Shown here: positions 1-9,131 of the stretch, piece by piece
How the letters are laid out: every line of letters begins with the position of its first letter
Position numbering within the stretch: position 1 is the stretch's first letter
Assembly (NCBI GenBank): GCA_021832345.1
Contig: JAKBKY010000001.1
Location: 644,385-708,384 of the forward strand
DNA: 64,000 nucleotides
From: a bacterium
GTDB taxonomy: Bacteria; Vulcanimicrobiota; Vulcanimicrobiia; Vulcanimicrobiales; Vulcanimicrobiaceae
Direction of reading: 5' to 3'
Made by a program: the position numbers and the translations under genes
The notes under the pieces: generated by a model
Database searches by the model: none
Seen by the model: only the letters and a program-made list of their open reading frames with translations
What the model was told of the DNA's origin: nothing

Positions 1-1
1 G

Positions 2-982
2 CTGATTGAATCGACGCAACCGGACGCGCGCGGCTACGATCTCGCGCATGTCTTCGGCATCTTCGAACCTGACGTGGCCTGCGCGCAGTTCGATGCGCTA
101 TGCGCCTACAACATTCCGATCGTGCTCTCGCCCATCTGGTGGGATCTGCGCGAGAACTGGTTCCGCGCGCGGGCGATCGAACGAGCGTTGCACTCGCCGA
201 TCTTCCGCAGCGCACGCTTGCGACGGCTGCAGCGCCGGCCGATCGCATCGTTCATGCGCGGTCGGCCGGCAGCGCGTTTTGCAGAGCGAATCGCCGCGCA
301 GCGGCGGCTCATGGAGCGTGCGGCTGCGCTCCTGCCCAACAGCACCGCCGAGGCGACGCTCTACCGCGAGGTGCTCGGGGTCGACCATCCGGCCGTCAGC
401 GTCGTGCCCAATGCGTTCGTCGCGCCGCCGCCGGCGCCGCAGGCATCGGCTCGCCGGGGGATTCTCTGTGCGGCGCGCGTCGAGACGCGCAAGAACCAGG
501 CGATGCTGCTCTATGCGCTGCGCGGCCTCGACGTCCCGATCACGCTTCTAGGCGAAGAGTACGATCCCGACTACTCGGCGCTCTGCCGCCGGTTTGCCGG
601 CTCAAACGTGCGGTTCGTTTCGCAGGTTGCGCACGGCGATGTGTTTACGTACATGCGGCAGGCGGCCGTGCACGTCTTACCGTCGTGGTTGGAGACGCCG
701 GGGATCGCGAGTCTAGAAGCCGCCGCCTGTGGAGCGCGGGTGATCGTCGGTGATCGCGGCAGCGAGCGTGAATACTTCGGGCAGGACGCCTCGTATGTTG
801 TGCCCGATGACCCGCAGGCGTTGCGCGCGGTCGTCGAAGCGGCGCTGGCGCTGCCTGCGCGCGTTGCAGACGATACTCTCGCGCAGCGCATCGGCGGCTT
901 TACGTGGGCGCGCGCAGCCGCACTCACCGCCGCTGCGTATGCGCGCGTGTTAACGATTGCCGGCCGAGCGGCGACCGGCTAG
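2..982 (+). CDS. Glycosyltransferase family 4, 5'-truncated by window edge
   Basis: The reading frame is open from base 2, so the gene begins upstream of the window; the GTG at 74 is internal. The visible 326 codons cover the end of the acceptor domain and the full nucleotide-sugar-binding Rossmann domain of a GT-B enzyme. Signature elements are VVPNAF in the linker, RKNQAMLLYAL, and the donor-binding ETPGIASLEAAACG motif (E-x7-E) near the C-terminus. GT4 enzymes transfer a sugar from a nucleotide donor at the cytoplasmic membrane face, but the substrate cannot be read from sequence. The stop overlaps the stop of the convergent GGT stub. Confidence 0.85.
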   Translation: MIESTQPDARGYDLAHVFGIFEPDVACAQFDALCAYNIPIVLSPIWWDLRENWFRARAIERALHSPIFRSARLRRLQRRPIASFMRGRPAARFAERIAAQRRLMERAAALLPNSTAEATLYREVLGVDHPAVSVVPNAFVAPPPAPQASARRGILCAARVETRKNQAMLLYALRGLDVPITLLGEEYDPDYSALCRRFAGSNVRFVSQVAHGDVFTYMRQAAVHVLPSWLETPGIASLEAAACGARVIVGDRGSEREYFGQDASYVVPDDPQALRAVVEAALALPARVADDTLAQRIGGFTWARAAALTAAAYARVLTIAGRAATG

Positions 983-1221
983 TAGCCGATCGCTAAGCCC
1001 GCCGGATGGCGACGATCGGTGCCGCCGTAGCGAACGCGCGTCTTGGGATCGACGACGATCGCTTGCGCCGATCCCCACCAGGGGATCATCTTGAGTGTGT
1101 AACCCATGCGGCGTAGAGCGGTCATCGTCGTGGGCGTGAGGGCGCCTGGTTCGTATTGAACTTCGTCGGGGAGCCACTGCATGTGGATGCGCGGCGCGTT
1201 GACCGCTTGCTGAATGTTCAT
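979..1221 (-). pseudogene. Gamma-glutamyltransferase C-terminal stub
   Basis: About 80 residues, from NIQQAVNAPRIHMQW to DRRHPAGLAIGY, match the C-terminal end of the small subunit of gamma-glutamyltransferase, a family of about 550 residues. All upstream sequence is missing. Homology stops just before position 1225, where an IS200/IS605-like hairpin begins. The frame runs on to 1263 but those codons belong to the insertion remnant. The gene therefore looks cut by the element, with the 5' part lost. The family assignment rests on recognised C-terminal motifs. Confidence 0.7.
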
Positions 1222-1224
1222 GTG

Positions 1225-1545
1225 TTGACATGCTCCCCGGCATAAAGTCCGAGGATTCTGCAACTCGCATTGCTGCGAGAAGCGCTTCCTGTCCCGAGCC
1301 TGCCCGTGGGAGGCGCTACCCTTGGTTCTCGCGCAACGACTCCCGAAGAGGGAGTCTTACGCGGATCGAACCGCAGCGGCGAACTCCCACAGGTCTCACA
1401 TGCTCGTATCTGACAAGCGTTACTTTCGGCCAGCCCGGCCGTAGGTTCGCAAGCGAACAAGTCGATTTTAGCATGGGTAGACGCTGCGCGTCTAGCGCCT
1501 TATATCCCCGGCCTGAACGCCGAGGCTTTACGGCGCATCTGGTAA
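1225..1545 (-). mobile_element. IS200/IS605-family (TnpB-type) remnant with two right-end-like hairpins
   Basis: On the minus strand the segment ends in GAATCCTCGGACTTTATGCC then GGGGAGCATGTCA, a typical right-end hairpin of TnpB-carrying IS605 elements. A second, similar hairpin (CCTCGGCGTTCAGGCCGGGG) lies at about 1515-1540. Just upstream of the first hairpin, on the minus strand, the frame GQEALLAAMRVAESS resembles the tail of TnpB seen again near 49360. No intact tnpA or tnpB is present. It adjoins the broken gamma-glutamyltransferase gene. The stretch from 1546 to 1743 has no supported gene. Confidence 0.55.
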
Positions 1546-1743
1546 ATAACGAAGCGCACAGCGGACGATCGCATAGAGCTGGTTCATTCAGGGGCTCCTT
1601 CCGGTACGGTGCTCCAAGCCGATTCGACGCCGCCGCCAGGCGACTTCCCCGCGGCCAGGAGTTTCTGCAGCGCGGCTGCAAAGCTCCGGTTCTCACCGGC
1701 GTTGCCATTCTCTTCACCAGAACGAGGGAGATCAGGGATATCT

Positions 1744-2208
1744 ATGTATAGGCTTATCGTTCGCTGCGCGATGGTCGCGCTTATCGCCCCGCTCATCGCG
1801 TTGCCGGCCTCGGCCCAGTACCTGCGCCAGACCCCCGGTTCAAACGTGCACGTGCAGAGCTGTGCCGCCCAGGAAGGGCGCATCGGGTACAACCACATCT
1901 ATACCAATCGACACGGCCTCATTCGCTCGAACTACATACCAACCCAACCGTCGCACCTCGCCATCGATTTTCGCAACATCTCGCAGATGCCGATGAAAGA
2001 GATCGATTTTGGCTTGGTGGCGCGCGGCTATATGGTCGCGGCCGTCAGAGACGCCGGCACCTTCTCGCCCGGCGTGCTGATTCAACATAGGTTCGACGTC
2101 AGCCGCGAGATCTTTCCGCTCGGCACGGCGCTGCCGCAGTGCATGGTCCTGCGCGTGGTCTATGAGGACGGCCACATCTGGCAGAACCCGCACCACCTCC
2201 GAGAGTAG
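1744..2208 (+). CDS. Small secreted protein of unknown function
   Basis: The start at 1744 is preferred because it gives a clean signal peptide (MYRLIVRCAMVALIAPLIALPASAQ, likely cut after ASA) behind a GGGAGA ribosome site; an upstream in-frame start at 1609 adds an unlikely leader. The mature protein is about 130 residues with two cysteines (QSCAAQEG and PQCMVLRVVYEDG). It resembles small exported beta-rich proteins that end with a conserved V-Y-x-DG-x-W segment. No family is recognised. It stands alone between the IS remnant and pnp. Confidence 0.65.
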   Translation: MYRLIVRCAMVALIAPLIALPASAQYLRQTPGSNVHVQSCAAQEGRIGYNHIYTNRHGLIRSNYIPTQPSHLAIDFRNISQMPMKEIDFGLVARGYMVAAVRDAGTFSPGVLIQHRFDVSREIFPLGTALPQCMVLRVVYEDGHIWQNPHHLRE

Positions 2209-2251
2209 TCTCGCAAGCGAGCAAGCTACCGCCGGCTTAGGCGTGTCTTGC

Positions 2252-2285
2252 CGGGCTCGGCCAGGTCGTGCGTCGGTCGAGCCCG
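2252..2285 (+). promoter_or_regulatory. Stem-loop in the pnp leader region
   Basis: CGGGCTCG at 2252-2259 pairs perfectly with CGAGCCCG at 2278-2285 around an 18-base loop, about 50 bases upstream of the pnp start. There is no T-run, so it is not a standard terminator. In several bacteria the pnp leader folds into a hairpin that RNase III cuts for autoregulation. Whether this one does so is a guess. Confidence 0.3.
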
Positions 2286-2335
2286 AATGGGTATGAGTCA
2301 ACTAATAGCAAAGAACAAAGAAATAAGGAGAACCT

Positions 2336-4603
2336 GTGCCCGAGTCCGTCTCATTAGAGATCGGCGGGCGCCCGATGGTTATTGAAACCGGCGAACTCGC
2401 GAAGCAAGCAAGTGGCTCCGCGCTGGTTCGTTACGGCGATCAAAACGTCGTGCTCTGCGCCGTCACCGCCTCCGCTAAACCGCGTGAAGGCATCGACTTC
2501 CTACCCCTGACCTGCGATTTTGAAGAGAAACTCTACGCCGCCGGCAAGATTCCGGGCGGCTTCATCAAGCGCGAAGGTCGCCCCACCGAACACGGAACGC
2601 TCTCCTCGCGGCAGATCGACCGTCCCATTCGGCCGCTCTTCCCCGATGGCTTTCGCAACGATATTCAGATCGTCGCGACGTTGCTCTCGGTCGATCCGCA
2701 GCTCGATGCCGATGTCTTAGGCGTCTGCGCCGCCGGCGCGGCCTTGGCCGTCTCCGACATCCCGTTCGAGCAGACGGTCGCTGCAGTGCGCGTCGGTCGC
2801 GATGAAAACGGCAAGTACATCTGCAATCCAACTCTGCCGCAGTACGCCACCGGCGGCATGGACATCGTTGTGGCCGGCACTGCCGATGCCGTGATGATGG
2901 TGGAAGGCGGCGCGCACGAGATCTCCGAGGATGAACTCCTTGGCGCGGTCGAGTTTGCGCACGTCGAGATCAAGAAGATCGTTGCGGCCATCAATAAGCT
3001 GGCCAAGAAAGCCGGCAAGGCCAAGCGCTCCTTCCCGATCAAGAAGGTGAACGCCGATCTTGAGAAGTGGATGCGCAAGACGTTCGCCAAGGATGTCACC
3101 AAGGCGATGCGTATGGTCGAGAAGCAAGAACGCGAAGAAGCGTTCTCCAAACTTAATCGCGTCGAAGCGATCGAACGCGTCACCAAGAAGGATGACGAGA
3201 TTCGCGCGATCTTAGAAGATCCGTCGAATAAGGACTTCGAGAAGATCGTCAAGGCGATGGAAGAGGATGAACTGCGGACGATGGTCGTCGACGAGGCCTT
3301 GCGCCCGGACGGCCGCAAGCCCGACGAGATTCGCCCGATCTGGTCGAAGGTGCGCTACGTGCCTCGCGCCCACGGCTCCGCCGTCTTCACGCGCGGGCAG
3401 ACGCAGGTCTTCAGCGCCGCGACGCTGGGCTCGATCAGCGATCGCCAACGTCTCGACGGCGTGGTCGATCTCGAAGACAAGTACTACATGCACTTCTACA
3501 ACTTCCCGCCCTACTCGGTCGGCGAGACGCGCATGATGCGCGGCCCCGGTCGTCGCGAGATCGGCCACGGTTATTTGGCCGAACGGGCGCTTGTGCCGGT
3601 GCTTCCGCTACGCGAAGAGTTCCCGTACACCGTTCGCGTCATCAGCGAAGTGCTCGAATCCAACGGCTCGTCGTCGATGGCGTCGGTCTGCGGTAGCACG
3701 CTGGCGCTGATGGATGCGGGCGTTCCCATCAAGGAGCACGTCGCAGGCGTTGCGATGGGCCTGGTCATCAAGGATGGCAAGTATCGCATCCTCACCGACA
3801 TTCAAGGCTTAGAAGACGCGCTTGGCGAGATGGACTTCAAGGTTGCCGGCACGACCAAGGGCATCACGGCGATCCAGATGGACATCAAGGTCACCGGCAT
3901 TACCGTGGACATCATGCGCGAAGCGATGGAAGAGGCCCGCAAGAGCCGGCTGTTCATCATCGGCAAGCTCAAGGAAACGATGCCCAAGCCCCGCGCGGAG
4001 CTTTCGCAGTACGCGCCGCGCATGATCGTCGTGCAGATTCCGCCGGAGAAGATCAAGGACATCATCGGGCCAGGCGGCAAGATGATCAACAAGATCATCG
4101 CCGATACCGGCGTCGAGAAGATCGACATCGAAGACGACGGCAAGGTCTTCATCACCTCGCTCAACGGCGAATCGGCCGAGAAAGCCAAAGCCATCGTCGA
4201 GCAGATGACCAAGGTTATCGTCGTCGGCGAGACCTATCTTGGGACGGTGACGCGGGTCATCGCTATCGGCGCGTTCGTTCAGATCCTCCCAGGCAAAGAG
4301 GGCCTCGTTCACATCAGCCAACTGGCGTCGCAACGCGTCGACAAGGTTGAAGACGTCGTCAAGGTTGGCGATGAGGTGATGGTCAAGGTCATGGAGATCG
4401 ACGGGCAAGGGCGTTTGAACCTCTCGCGTAAGGCGTTGCTCGGCGGCGGTGCGCCGGCCAACGGCAGTCACGAGCGGCACGAACCGCGTCGCGAGCACAC
4501 GGAGCGCCCGATGATTGAGCGCGCCGAACCGGTCGCCGGTGCCGGCGAGCTTCCGCGTCGTCCGCGTCGCGGTCGCAGGGGTCCCGGAACGCACGACGAG
4601 TAG
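2336..4603 (+). CDS. pnp: Polyribonucleotide nucleotidyltransferase (PNPase)
   Basis: This is the phosphorolytic 3'-5' exoribonuclease that degrades RNA to nucleoside diphosphates and can add tails. The 755 residues show the full order: first RNase PH domain (about 1-145), helical domain (about 150-300), second RNase PH domain starting near RPDGRKPDEIRP (about 323), KH domain with IIGPGGKMINKI (about 575) and S1 domain beginning GETYLGTVTRV (about 631). The C-terminal tail is short and basic (RRPRRGRRG). The GTG start follows AAGGAG at good spacing. Length is typical, somewhat long at the tail. A terminator follows. Confidence 0.98.
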   Translation: MPESVSLEIGGRPMVIETGELAKQASGSALVRYGDQNVVLCAVTASAKPREGIDFLPLTCDFEEKLYAAGKIPGGFIKREGRPTEHGTLSSRQIDRPIRPLFPDGFRNDIQIVATLLSVDPQLDADVLGVCAAGAALAVSDIPFEQTVAAVRVGRDENGKYICNPTLPQYATGGMDIVVAGTADAVMMVEGGAHEISEDELLGAVEFAHVEIKKIVAAINKLAKKAGKAKRSFPIKKVNADLEKWMRKTFAKDVTKAMRMVEKQEREEAFSKLNRVEAIERVTKKDDEIRAILEDPSNKDFEKIVKAMEEDELRTMVVDEALRPDGRKPDEIRPIWSKVRYVPRAHGSAVFTRGQTQVFSAATLGSISDRQRLDGVVDLEDKYYMHFYNFPPYSVGETRMMRGPGRREIGHGYLAERALVPVLPLREEFPYTVRVISEVLESNGSSSMASVCGSTLALMDAGVPIKEHVAGVAMGLVIKDGKYRILTDIQGLEDALGEMDFKVAGTTKGITAIQMDIKVTGITVDIMREAMEEARKSRLFIIGKLKETMPKPRAELSQYAPRMIVVQIPPEKIKDIIGPGGKMINKIIADTGVEKIDIEDDGKVFITSLNGESAEKAKAIVEQMTKVIVVGETYLGTVTRVIAIGAFVQILPGKEGLVHISQLASQRVDKVEDVVKVGDEVMVKVMEIDGQGRLNLSRKALLGGGAPANGSHERHEPRREHTERPMIERAEPVAGAGELPRRPRRGRRGPGTHDE

Positions 4604-4629
4604 CGTCCTCTCCTCGTAGAGAAGCACTC

Positions 4630-4665
4630 CTGGGCTCGCAGCGATGCGGGCCCAGTCTGCTTCTT
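4630..4665 (+). terminator. Rho-independent terminator after pnp
   Basis: CTGGGCTCGCA (4630-4640) pairs with TGCGGGCCCAG (4645-4655) over 11 positions with one G-T pair, closed by a GCGA tetraloop. The T-rich stretch TCTGCTTCTT follows. It lies 27 bases after the pnp stop, so pnp is probably monocistronic. Confidence 0.75.
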
Positions 4666-4738
4666 GGGGGGCGACGATCGCTCGAGCCTTGCGTGCGCAG
4701 CGGAGCCTCCGCCTTGGGCACGAAAGACGCTCTTCGTC

Positions 4739-6286
4739 ATGCCGTTCGATACGCTGCGCGCCTACGTCGAGGCGCTCCGAAAAGCCGGCGAGCTTGCCGT
4801 CGTCGATGCGCCCGTCGATCGCCGCTTGGAGGTTGCCGAGATCGCCGACCGCGTCATGAAGGCCGGCGGACCCGCGCTCCTCTTCACGCGTGTGCGCGGT
4901 TCGAAGGTGCCGGTGTTGATCAACGCCTTCGGCTCGCAACGCCGCATGGCGATGGCCTTCGGCGCCGGCTCCCTCGAGGAGGTCGCGCAGCGGTTACGAG
5001 CGCTGCTTGCCTTCACTCCGCCGGGCGAAGGGTTCTTCGAGAAGCTGGGGGCGCTGCGGGCGCTTGCACCGCTGGCCAACGCCGTGCCGCGCACGGTTGC
5101 GCACGGCAGTTGCCAAGACGTCGTGCTGCGTACGCCGGACCTGAGCAAACTGCCGGTGCTGACGACCTGGCCGCTCGACGGCGGCCCGTTCATCACGCTG
5201 CCGCTGGTCATTACCGCCGATCCGCGTTCGGGCCGGTACAACATCGGCATGTATCGCATGCAGGTCTACAATGCGCGCGAAACCGGCATGCATTGGCAGC
5301 GCCACAAACACGGCCGCGCGCACGCCGATGCCTGGGGCAAGAAGATCCCCGTTGCGGTGGCGATCGGGGCAGACCCGGTGCTCACCTATGCCGCCACCGC
5401 GCCGCTGCCGCCCGTGCTCGACGAGTACGCATTCGCCGGCATCCTGCGCGGCGCGCCGGTCAAGCTCGTAGCGGCGAAGACCGTTCCACTGAAGGTGCCC
5501 GCCGACGCCGAGTTCATCCTCGAAGGCTACGTCGACAACGAAGACCTGCGCAGCGAAGGTCCCTTCGGCGACCACACCGGCGTCTATAGCCTAGCGGATC
5601 GCTACCCCACCTTTCACGTCACGGCCATGACGCACCGCCGCAACCCCATCTACGCCGCGACGCTCGTCGGCAAACCGCCGATGGAAGATGCGTGGATCGG
5701 CAAAGCAACGGAACGCATCTTTCTGCCGTTCCTCCAGATGGTGCTTCCTGAAGTCGTCGATATGAATCTCCCGGTCGAAGGCGGATTCCACAATCTGGCG
5801 ATCGTCTCAATCCGCAAAGCGTATCCGGGGCATGCCAAGAAAGTGATGAATGCGCTCTGGGGCCTTGGGCACATGATGATGCTCACGCGGATGCTCGTCA
5901 TCGTGGATGCCGATGTGGACGTGCAAGATCCACGTACCGTCGCGTGGTTTGTCCTCAATAACCTCGCGCCGGAGCGAGACGTCGTCTTGATGCCGGGCCC
6001 GGTGGATGATCTCGACCACGGCTCGTACAACGTCGCCTACGGCACCAAGCTCGGCATCGATGCGACGCGCAAGAGCGCGGCTGAAGGATACGAACGGCAG
6101 TGGCCGCCCGATATCGCGATGGATAGGGCGACGCGCTGCCTGGTGGATCGTCGCTGGCGCGAGTATGGGCTCGACCGCATCATGCGCTCGCTGCACACCG
6201 ACGACTGGAGCGGTCAGGGCCAGCAGGCGCTGGCCCGGTTGATGCGCAGCCCCGGAGTAGCGCCGATGCAACCGAGGGAGAAGTGA
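4739..6286 (+). CDS. ubiD: UbiD-family prenyl-FMN-dependent decarboxylase
   Basis: The 515-residue product matches the UbiD family, which decarboxylates the aromatic ring intermediate of ubiquinone or menaquinone-type quinones using prenylated FMN. Recognisable elements include GMYRMQVYNARETGMHWQ (about 170-187), the acidic EGPFGDHTGVYS motif (about 273) and the late GSYNVAYGTKLGIDATRK segment. The ATG at 4739 (MPFDTLRAYVEALRKAGEL) is preferred over the start at 4664, which would run through the terminator region. It overlaps the ubiA-like gene by 4 bases (GTGA), so the two are coupled. The exact quinone pathway is not determined. Confidence 0.88.
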   Translation: MPFDTLRAYVEALRKAGELAVVDAPVDRRLEVAEIADRVMKAGGPALLFTRVRGSKVPVLINAFGSQRRMAMAFGAGSLEEVAQRLRALLAFTPPGEGFFEKLGALRALAPLANAVPRTVAHGSCQDVVLRTPDLSKLPVLTTWPLDGGPFITLPLVITADPRSGRYNIGMYRMQVYNARETGMHWQRHKHGRAHADAWGKKIPVAVAIGADPVLTYAATAPLPPVLDEYAFAGILRGAPVKLVAAKTVPLKVPADAEFILEGYVDNEDLRSEGPFGDHTGVYSLADRYPTFHVTAMTHRRNPIYAATLVGKPPMEDAWIGKATERIFLPFLQMVLPEVVDMNLPVEGGFHNLAIVSIRKAYPGHAKKVMNALWGLGHMMMLTRMLVIVDADVDVQDPRTVAWFVLNNLAPERDVVLMPGPVDDLDHGSYNVAYGTKLGIDATRKSAAEGYERQWPPDIAMDRATRCLVDRRWREYGLDRIMRSLHTDDWSGQGQQALARLMRSPGVAPMQPREK

Positions 6287-7140
6287 ACGCGCTGCGCATC
6301 TTCCTGCGCGAGATTCGCATCGAGCACACGCTCTTTGCGTTGCCGTTTGCCTACGTCGGCGCGATTGTGGCGGCACGAGGGATGCCGTCGTGGTGGGCGT
6401 TGCTCTGGATTACGCTTGCGGTCCTTGGCGCGCGCACCGCGGCGATGGCCGCCAACCGTTACCTCGACCGCGACATCGATGCGCGCAATCCTCGCACCGC
6501 CAAACGGGCGCTGGCGACCGGGCGACTAGCACCCGCGGTGATGCTCTGGGCGACGCTGCTCGGGCTCGCGTTGTTGCTGGTCTCCGCCTGGCAACTCAAC
6601 CCGCTCTGCGTCGAGCTCATGCCGCTGGCGGCACTTGGCCTGCTGCTCTATCCGCTCTGCAAGCGCTTCACGTGGCTGACGCACTTTGTGCTGGGAGCCG
6701 TCGATGCGCTCGCGCCGCTCGGCGCATATATCGGCGTTGCCGGGCGCGTCGACGCCCCGGCGCTGCTGCTCTTTCTGGCCGTCACGTTGTGGGTCGCCGG
6801 CTTCGACATTTTGTATGCGCTGATGGACCTCGACGTCGATCGCGTCGAAGGCGTGCGTTCCTTGCCGGTGCGCTTCGGCGCAGGTTCCGGGCGCATACTC
6901 TCGATCGTGATGCACGTTGCGATGCTGGTTGCGCTAGCGCTCGCCGGCGTACTGGCAGGAGCGCATCCGATCTACGCGGTAGGGCTGCTGCTCGCGGTCG
7001 GCTTGATCGTCCTGGAAGTGGTGTTCTTGCGGCGCTCGGCGAACGTGTTCGTCCTCAACGAGCGCATCTTTACCGCCAACATGGCTTTCTCCGTGCTCTT
7101 CTTAGCCACCACCGCCGCCGCATTCATCCGAGGAGTGTAA
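6283..7140 (+). CDS. ubiA: UbiA-family prenyltransferase
   Basis: This integral membrane enzyme attaches a polyprenyl chain to an aromatic quinone precursor. The 285 residues form about eight or nine hydrophobic helices. Both Asp-rich motifs are present: NRYLDRDIDARNPRTAKR (about 57) and YALMDLDVDRVEGVRSLPVRFG (about 178). The GTG start lies inside the ubiD stop, showing translational coupling, and the binding-protein gene follows 3 bases after its stop. A 4-hydroxybenzoate polyprenyltransferase role is likely from the ubiD neighbour, but menaquinone-type substrates are not excluded. Confidence 0.88.
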   Translation: MNALRIFLREIRIEHTLFALPFAYVGAIVAARGMPSWWALLWITLAVLGARTAAMAANRYLDRDIDARNPRTAKRALATGRLAPAVMLWATLLGLALLLVSAWQLNPLCVELMPLAALGLLLYPLCKRFTWLTHFVLGAVDALAPLGAYIGVAGRVDAPALLLFLAVTLWVAGFDILYALMDLDVDRVEGVRSLPVRFGAGSGRILSIVMHVAMLVALALAGVLAGAHPIYAVGLLLAVGLIVLEVVFLRRSANVFVLNERIFTANMAFSVLFLATTAAAFIRGV

Positions 7141-7143
7141 CGC

Positions 7144-8298
7144 ATGCGCAGACGAGCATTTCTCGTAACCGGAGCAGCGTTGGCGGCGGCGAGCGCCACG
7201 CCGTTGCGCGCGCAGCAGGTCTCACCCTTCGCGCGCCAACTCACGCTGGCGGTCATCGTGCCGCTCTCCGGGCCGCTGCAAGCCTACGGCCAACAGGTGG
7301 CGACCGGTGTGCAGGGAGCGGTGGATGAGGCCAATCGCTACTCGTTGCAGTCGACCTTCGTCTTCGGCATGCGCAGCTTCGACGACCAAAACTCTCCGGC
7401 GGTCGGAGCAACCAACGTGCAGGTGGCCGTCGCCGATCCCTCCATCGTCGCGATTCTCGGCAGCCTGCGCCCCGATGTCATTCTCTCCATGCTGCCGCAG
7501 TGCGCCAACACGGGCTTTGCGCTGCTGGTGCCGGCCACTTCGGCCGACGTGATCACCAAGCGTGGCTATCGCAACGTCTTTCGTTTGCCGACGAGCAATC
7601 GCATGGAGGGCCAACTCTTTGCGAGCAGCGTGCTGCCGAAGATCAAGCCGTCGTTTGCGCTGGCGGTCGCCCAGGATAGCGCCTACGGGCGCGAGGTTGC
7701 ACGCGGCTTTCTGGCTCAAGCCACCGTCGATCGCCACAACACGGAAGTGCTGCCCTATGCGCACGGCGATGACCCGGCGATCGTCGCGCAGGCGATCGTG
7801 CAGAAGAAGGTCGACTACGTCTTTCTCTGCGGCGTTCCTAGCGTGCTTGGGCCGCTCGCACCGGCGCTGCGCAAAGCCGGCTACGCCGGCGAGTTCGGCG
7901 CGGGAGACGGCTTCTTCGCGCAGCCGACGATCAAGCAGTTCGGTGTGGCGCTCGCCGGCGCAACCATCGCCGCGCAGCTCCCGCCGCTCGGGCGCGCGCC
8001 CAGCGATGCGATTGCGCTGGTGGATTACCAGCAAAATTTCGGTGCCATGACGGCGCTCTCGGCCTACGGCTATGCCGCCGCGCAGATCGCCATCTCCGCC
8101 GCCCAGCGCTCCGTCACGACCTCGCGCTTCACGCTGCTGCAGCAGCTTCAGATGATGGGCAGCTACAACACGATGGTCGGCCCGATGTCTTTCACCTTCA
8201 CGGGCGACCAGACCGATCCGAACATCTACCTGTACAAAATCTCCGGCAAGCGCTTTACGTTCGATCGCGCCGCTCACCCGACCAGCTTCGTGACCTAA
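7144..8298 (+). CDS. Branched-chain amino acid-type ABC transporter substrate-binding protein
   Basis: The 384 residues begin with MRRRAFLVTGAALAAASATP, a short signal peptide with an Arg-rich start that could be a Tat signal. The mature part has the periplasmic-binding fold of the LivK/Leu-Ile-Val group: LAVIVPLSGPLQAYGQQ at the N-terminus, VAILGSLRPDVILSMLPQCA and an ALAVAQDSAYGRE segment. The ligand is unknown; members bind amino acids, amides or aromatic acids. It is spaced 3 bases after ubiA and probably cotranscribed, but no permease genes are nearby. Part of its 3' end seems duplicated after the adjacent TA cassette (near 9166-9195). Confidence 0.82.
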   Translation: MRRRAFLVTGAALAAASATPLRAQQVSPFARQLTLAVIVPLSGPLQAYGQQVATGVQGAVDEANRYSLQSTFVFGMRSFDDQNSPAVGATNVQVAVADPSIVAILGSLRPDVILSMLPQCANTGFALLVPATSADVITKRGYRNVFRLPTSNRMEGQLFASSVLPKIKPSFALAVAQDSAYGREVARGFLAQATVDRHNTEVLPYAHGDDPAIVAQAIVQKKVDYVFLCGVPSVLGPLAPALRKAGYAGEFGAGDGFFAQPTIKQFGVALAGATIAAQLPPLGRAPSDAIALVDYQQNFGAMTALSAYGYAAAQIAISAAQRSVTTSRFTLLQQLQMMGSYNTMVGPMSFTFTGDQTDPNIYLYKISGKRFTFDRAAHPTSFVT

Positions 8299-8348
8299 GC
8301 TTGCATTCACCGAATGTGCGCGTGAACGTGCTACACGGTCACTTGGCG

Positions 8349-8577
8349 TCACGCGACGTGAATGATCTCCGCCGCCGATACGGGGTTAGGCACCGGCTGG
8401 CCGGTCTCGCGCAGTAACTCGATATGGCCCTCGATAGCTTCGCGGACATTCCGGGCCGCTTCAGCGCGCGTTTTTCCGCCGCTCGTGCAACCCGGCAAAT
8501 CGGGAACGTAAGCTCCCCAGGTGCCGTCTGCTGCCGGTTTCCCCTGGAGGTCGATCGGCGCTATCGTTTCGCTCGTG
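8349..8577 (-). pseudogene. HicB-like antitoxin fragment without start codon
   Basis: The minus frame reads GTWGAYVPDLPGCTSGGKTR followed by AEAARNVREAIEGHIELL and ends in SAAEIIHVA, the typical HicB antitoxin core. No ATG or GTG lies in frame before the core, and the usual first beta-strand is absent. It overlaps the end of the brnA-like gene in another frame. No hicA toxin is next to it. It is most likely a truncated remnant, unless it uses a rare start codon. HicB proteins bind and neutralise HicA mRNA-interferase toxins. Confidence 0.55.
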
Positions 8578-8845
8578 ACGAGGCCGCCGATGCAGCGAGG
8601 TAATGCTGATCCAGGGCCTGACGAAGAAGCGTTTTGACTACGGCCTGGCGGCTCACGTTCAGCTCCGCCGCTGCTCTATCCAACTCCTCAAGCATCGTCG
8701 AAGCAAAGTCCACGTTCACTCTCCGGATGGGCCCCATCATGCGGCCTTGGTTCGTGAAAAAACGCGATACATCTTCGCCGCGATCGGCGAGACGAGCAAT
8801 CTCATCGGCGGAAGGAGTCGGCCCCTTCTTACGAGTGGTCTTCAT
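8561..8845 (-). CDS. brnA: BrnA-like ribbon-helix-helix antitoxin
   Basis: The 94-residue protein starts at 8845 (MKTTRKKGPTPSADEIARLA); this start overlaps the toxin gene by 17 bases, the usual layout for brnTA. The C-terminal half, RRVNVDFASTMLEELDRAAA followed by ELNVSRQAVVKTLLRQAL, is a CopG/MetJ-type RHH DNA-binding domain. BrnA binds the BrnT toxin and represses the operon. A longer frame back to 9181 exists but overlaps brnT completely and is not credible. Confidence 0.75.
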   Translation of the reverse strand: MKTTRKKGPTPSADEIARLADRGEDVSRFFTNQGRMMGPIRRVNVDFASTMLEELDRAAAELNVSRQAVVKTLLRQALDQHYLAASAASSRAKR

Positions 8846-9107
8846 AGAGTGTTTGTTCCTGTTTGGTTGCCTTCCAAAGTGTGACGAGGTGATAGTATTC
8901 GCCGTCTTCGTCTTCACGTGTTTCGAAGATGACCGAGTAGAGACGCCCTTGCACCCAACCGATCGCACGGTATTGCTCGGGCAGATCGGAGCGCTGGTCC
9001 AGGTAGTACGGTTGCGTGAATACCTCCCGCGCCTCTTCGAAACCGATTGCCCTCTCGGAATTAGCACGAAGCTGCTTACTTTTTCGCTCGTCAAAACGGA
9101 AACGCAT
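8829..9107 (-). CDS. brnT: BrnT-family RNase toxin
   Basis: The 92-residue protein fits BrnT, a RelE-fold ribonuclease toxin: MRFRFDERKSKQL at the start, IGFEEAREVFTQPYY, RAIGWVQGRLYSVIFETRED, and a C-terminal strand. It precedes and overlaps brnA, as is standard. The ATG is immediately preceded by a palindrome containing TATAAC and TATATC, so the transcript is probably leaderless or nearly so. The toxin would cleave mRNA in the cytoplasm when BrnA is lost. Confidence 0.78.
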   Translation of the reverse strand: MRFRFDERKSKQLRANSERAIGFEEAREVFTQPYYLDQRSDLPEQYRAIGWVQGRLYSVIFETREDEDGEYYHLVTLWKATKQEQTLYEDHS

Positions 9108-9131
9108 AGTGATATAACAGTTATACCACTA
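9107..9131 (-). promoter_or_regulatory. Palindromic operator overlapping the brnT start
   Basis: TAGTGATATAAC (9107-9118) and GTTATACCACTA (9120-9131) are inverted repeats matching at 11 of 12 positions around one central base. The first base of the brnT ATG lies within the palindrome. TATAAC on the minus strand is a plausible -10 box. An RHH antitoxin bound here would block transcription, which fits BrnA autorepression. Confidence 0.65.
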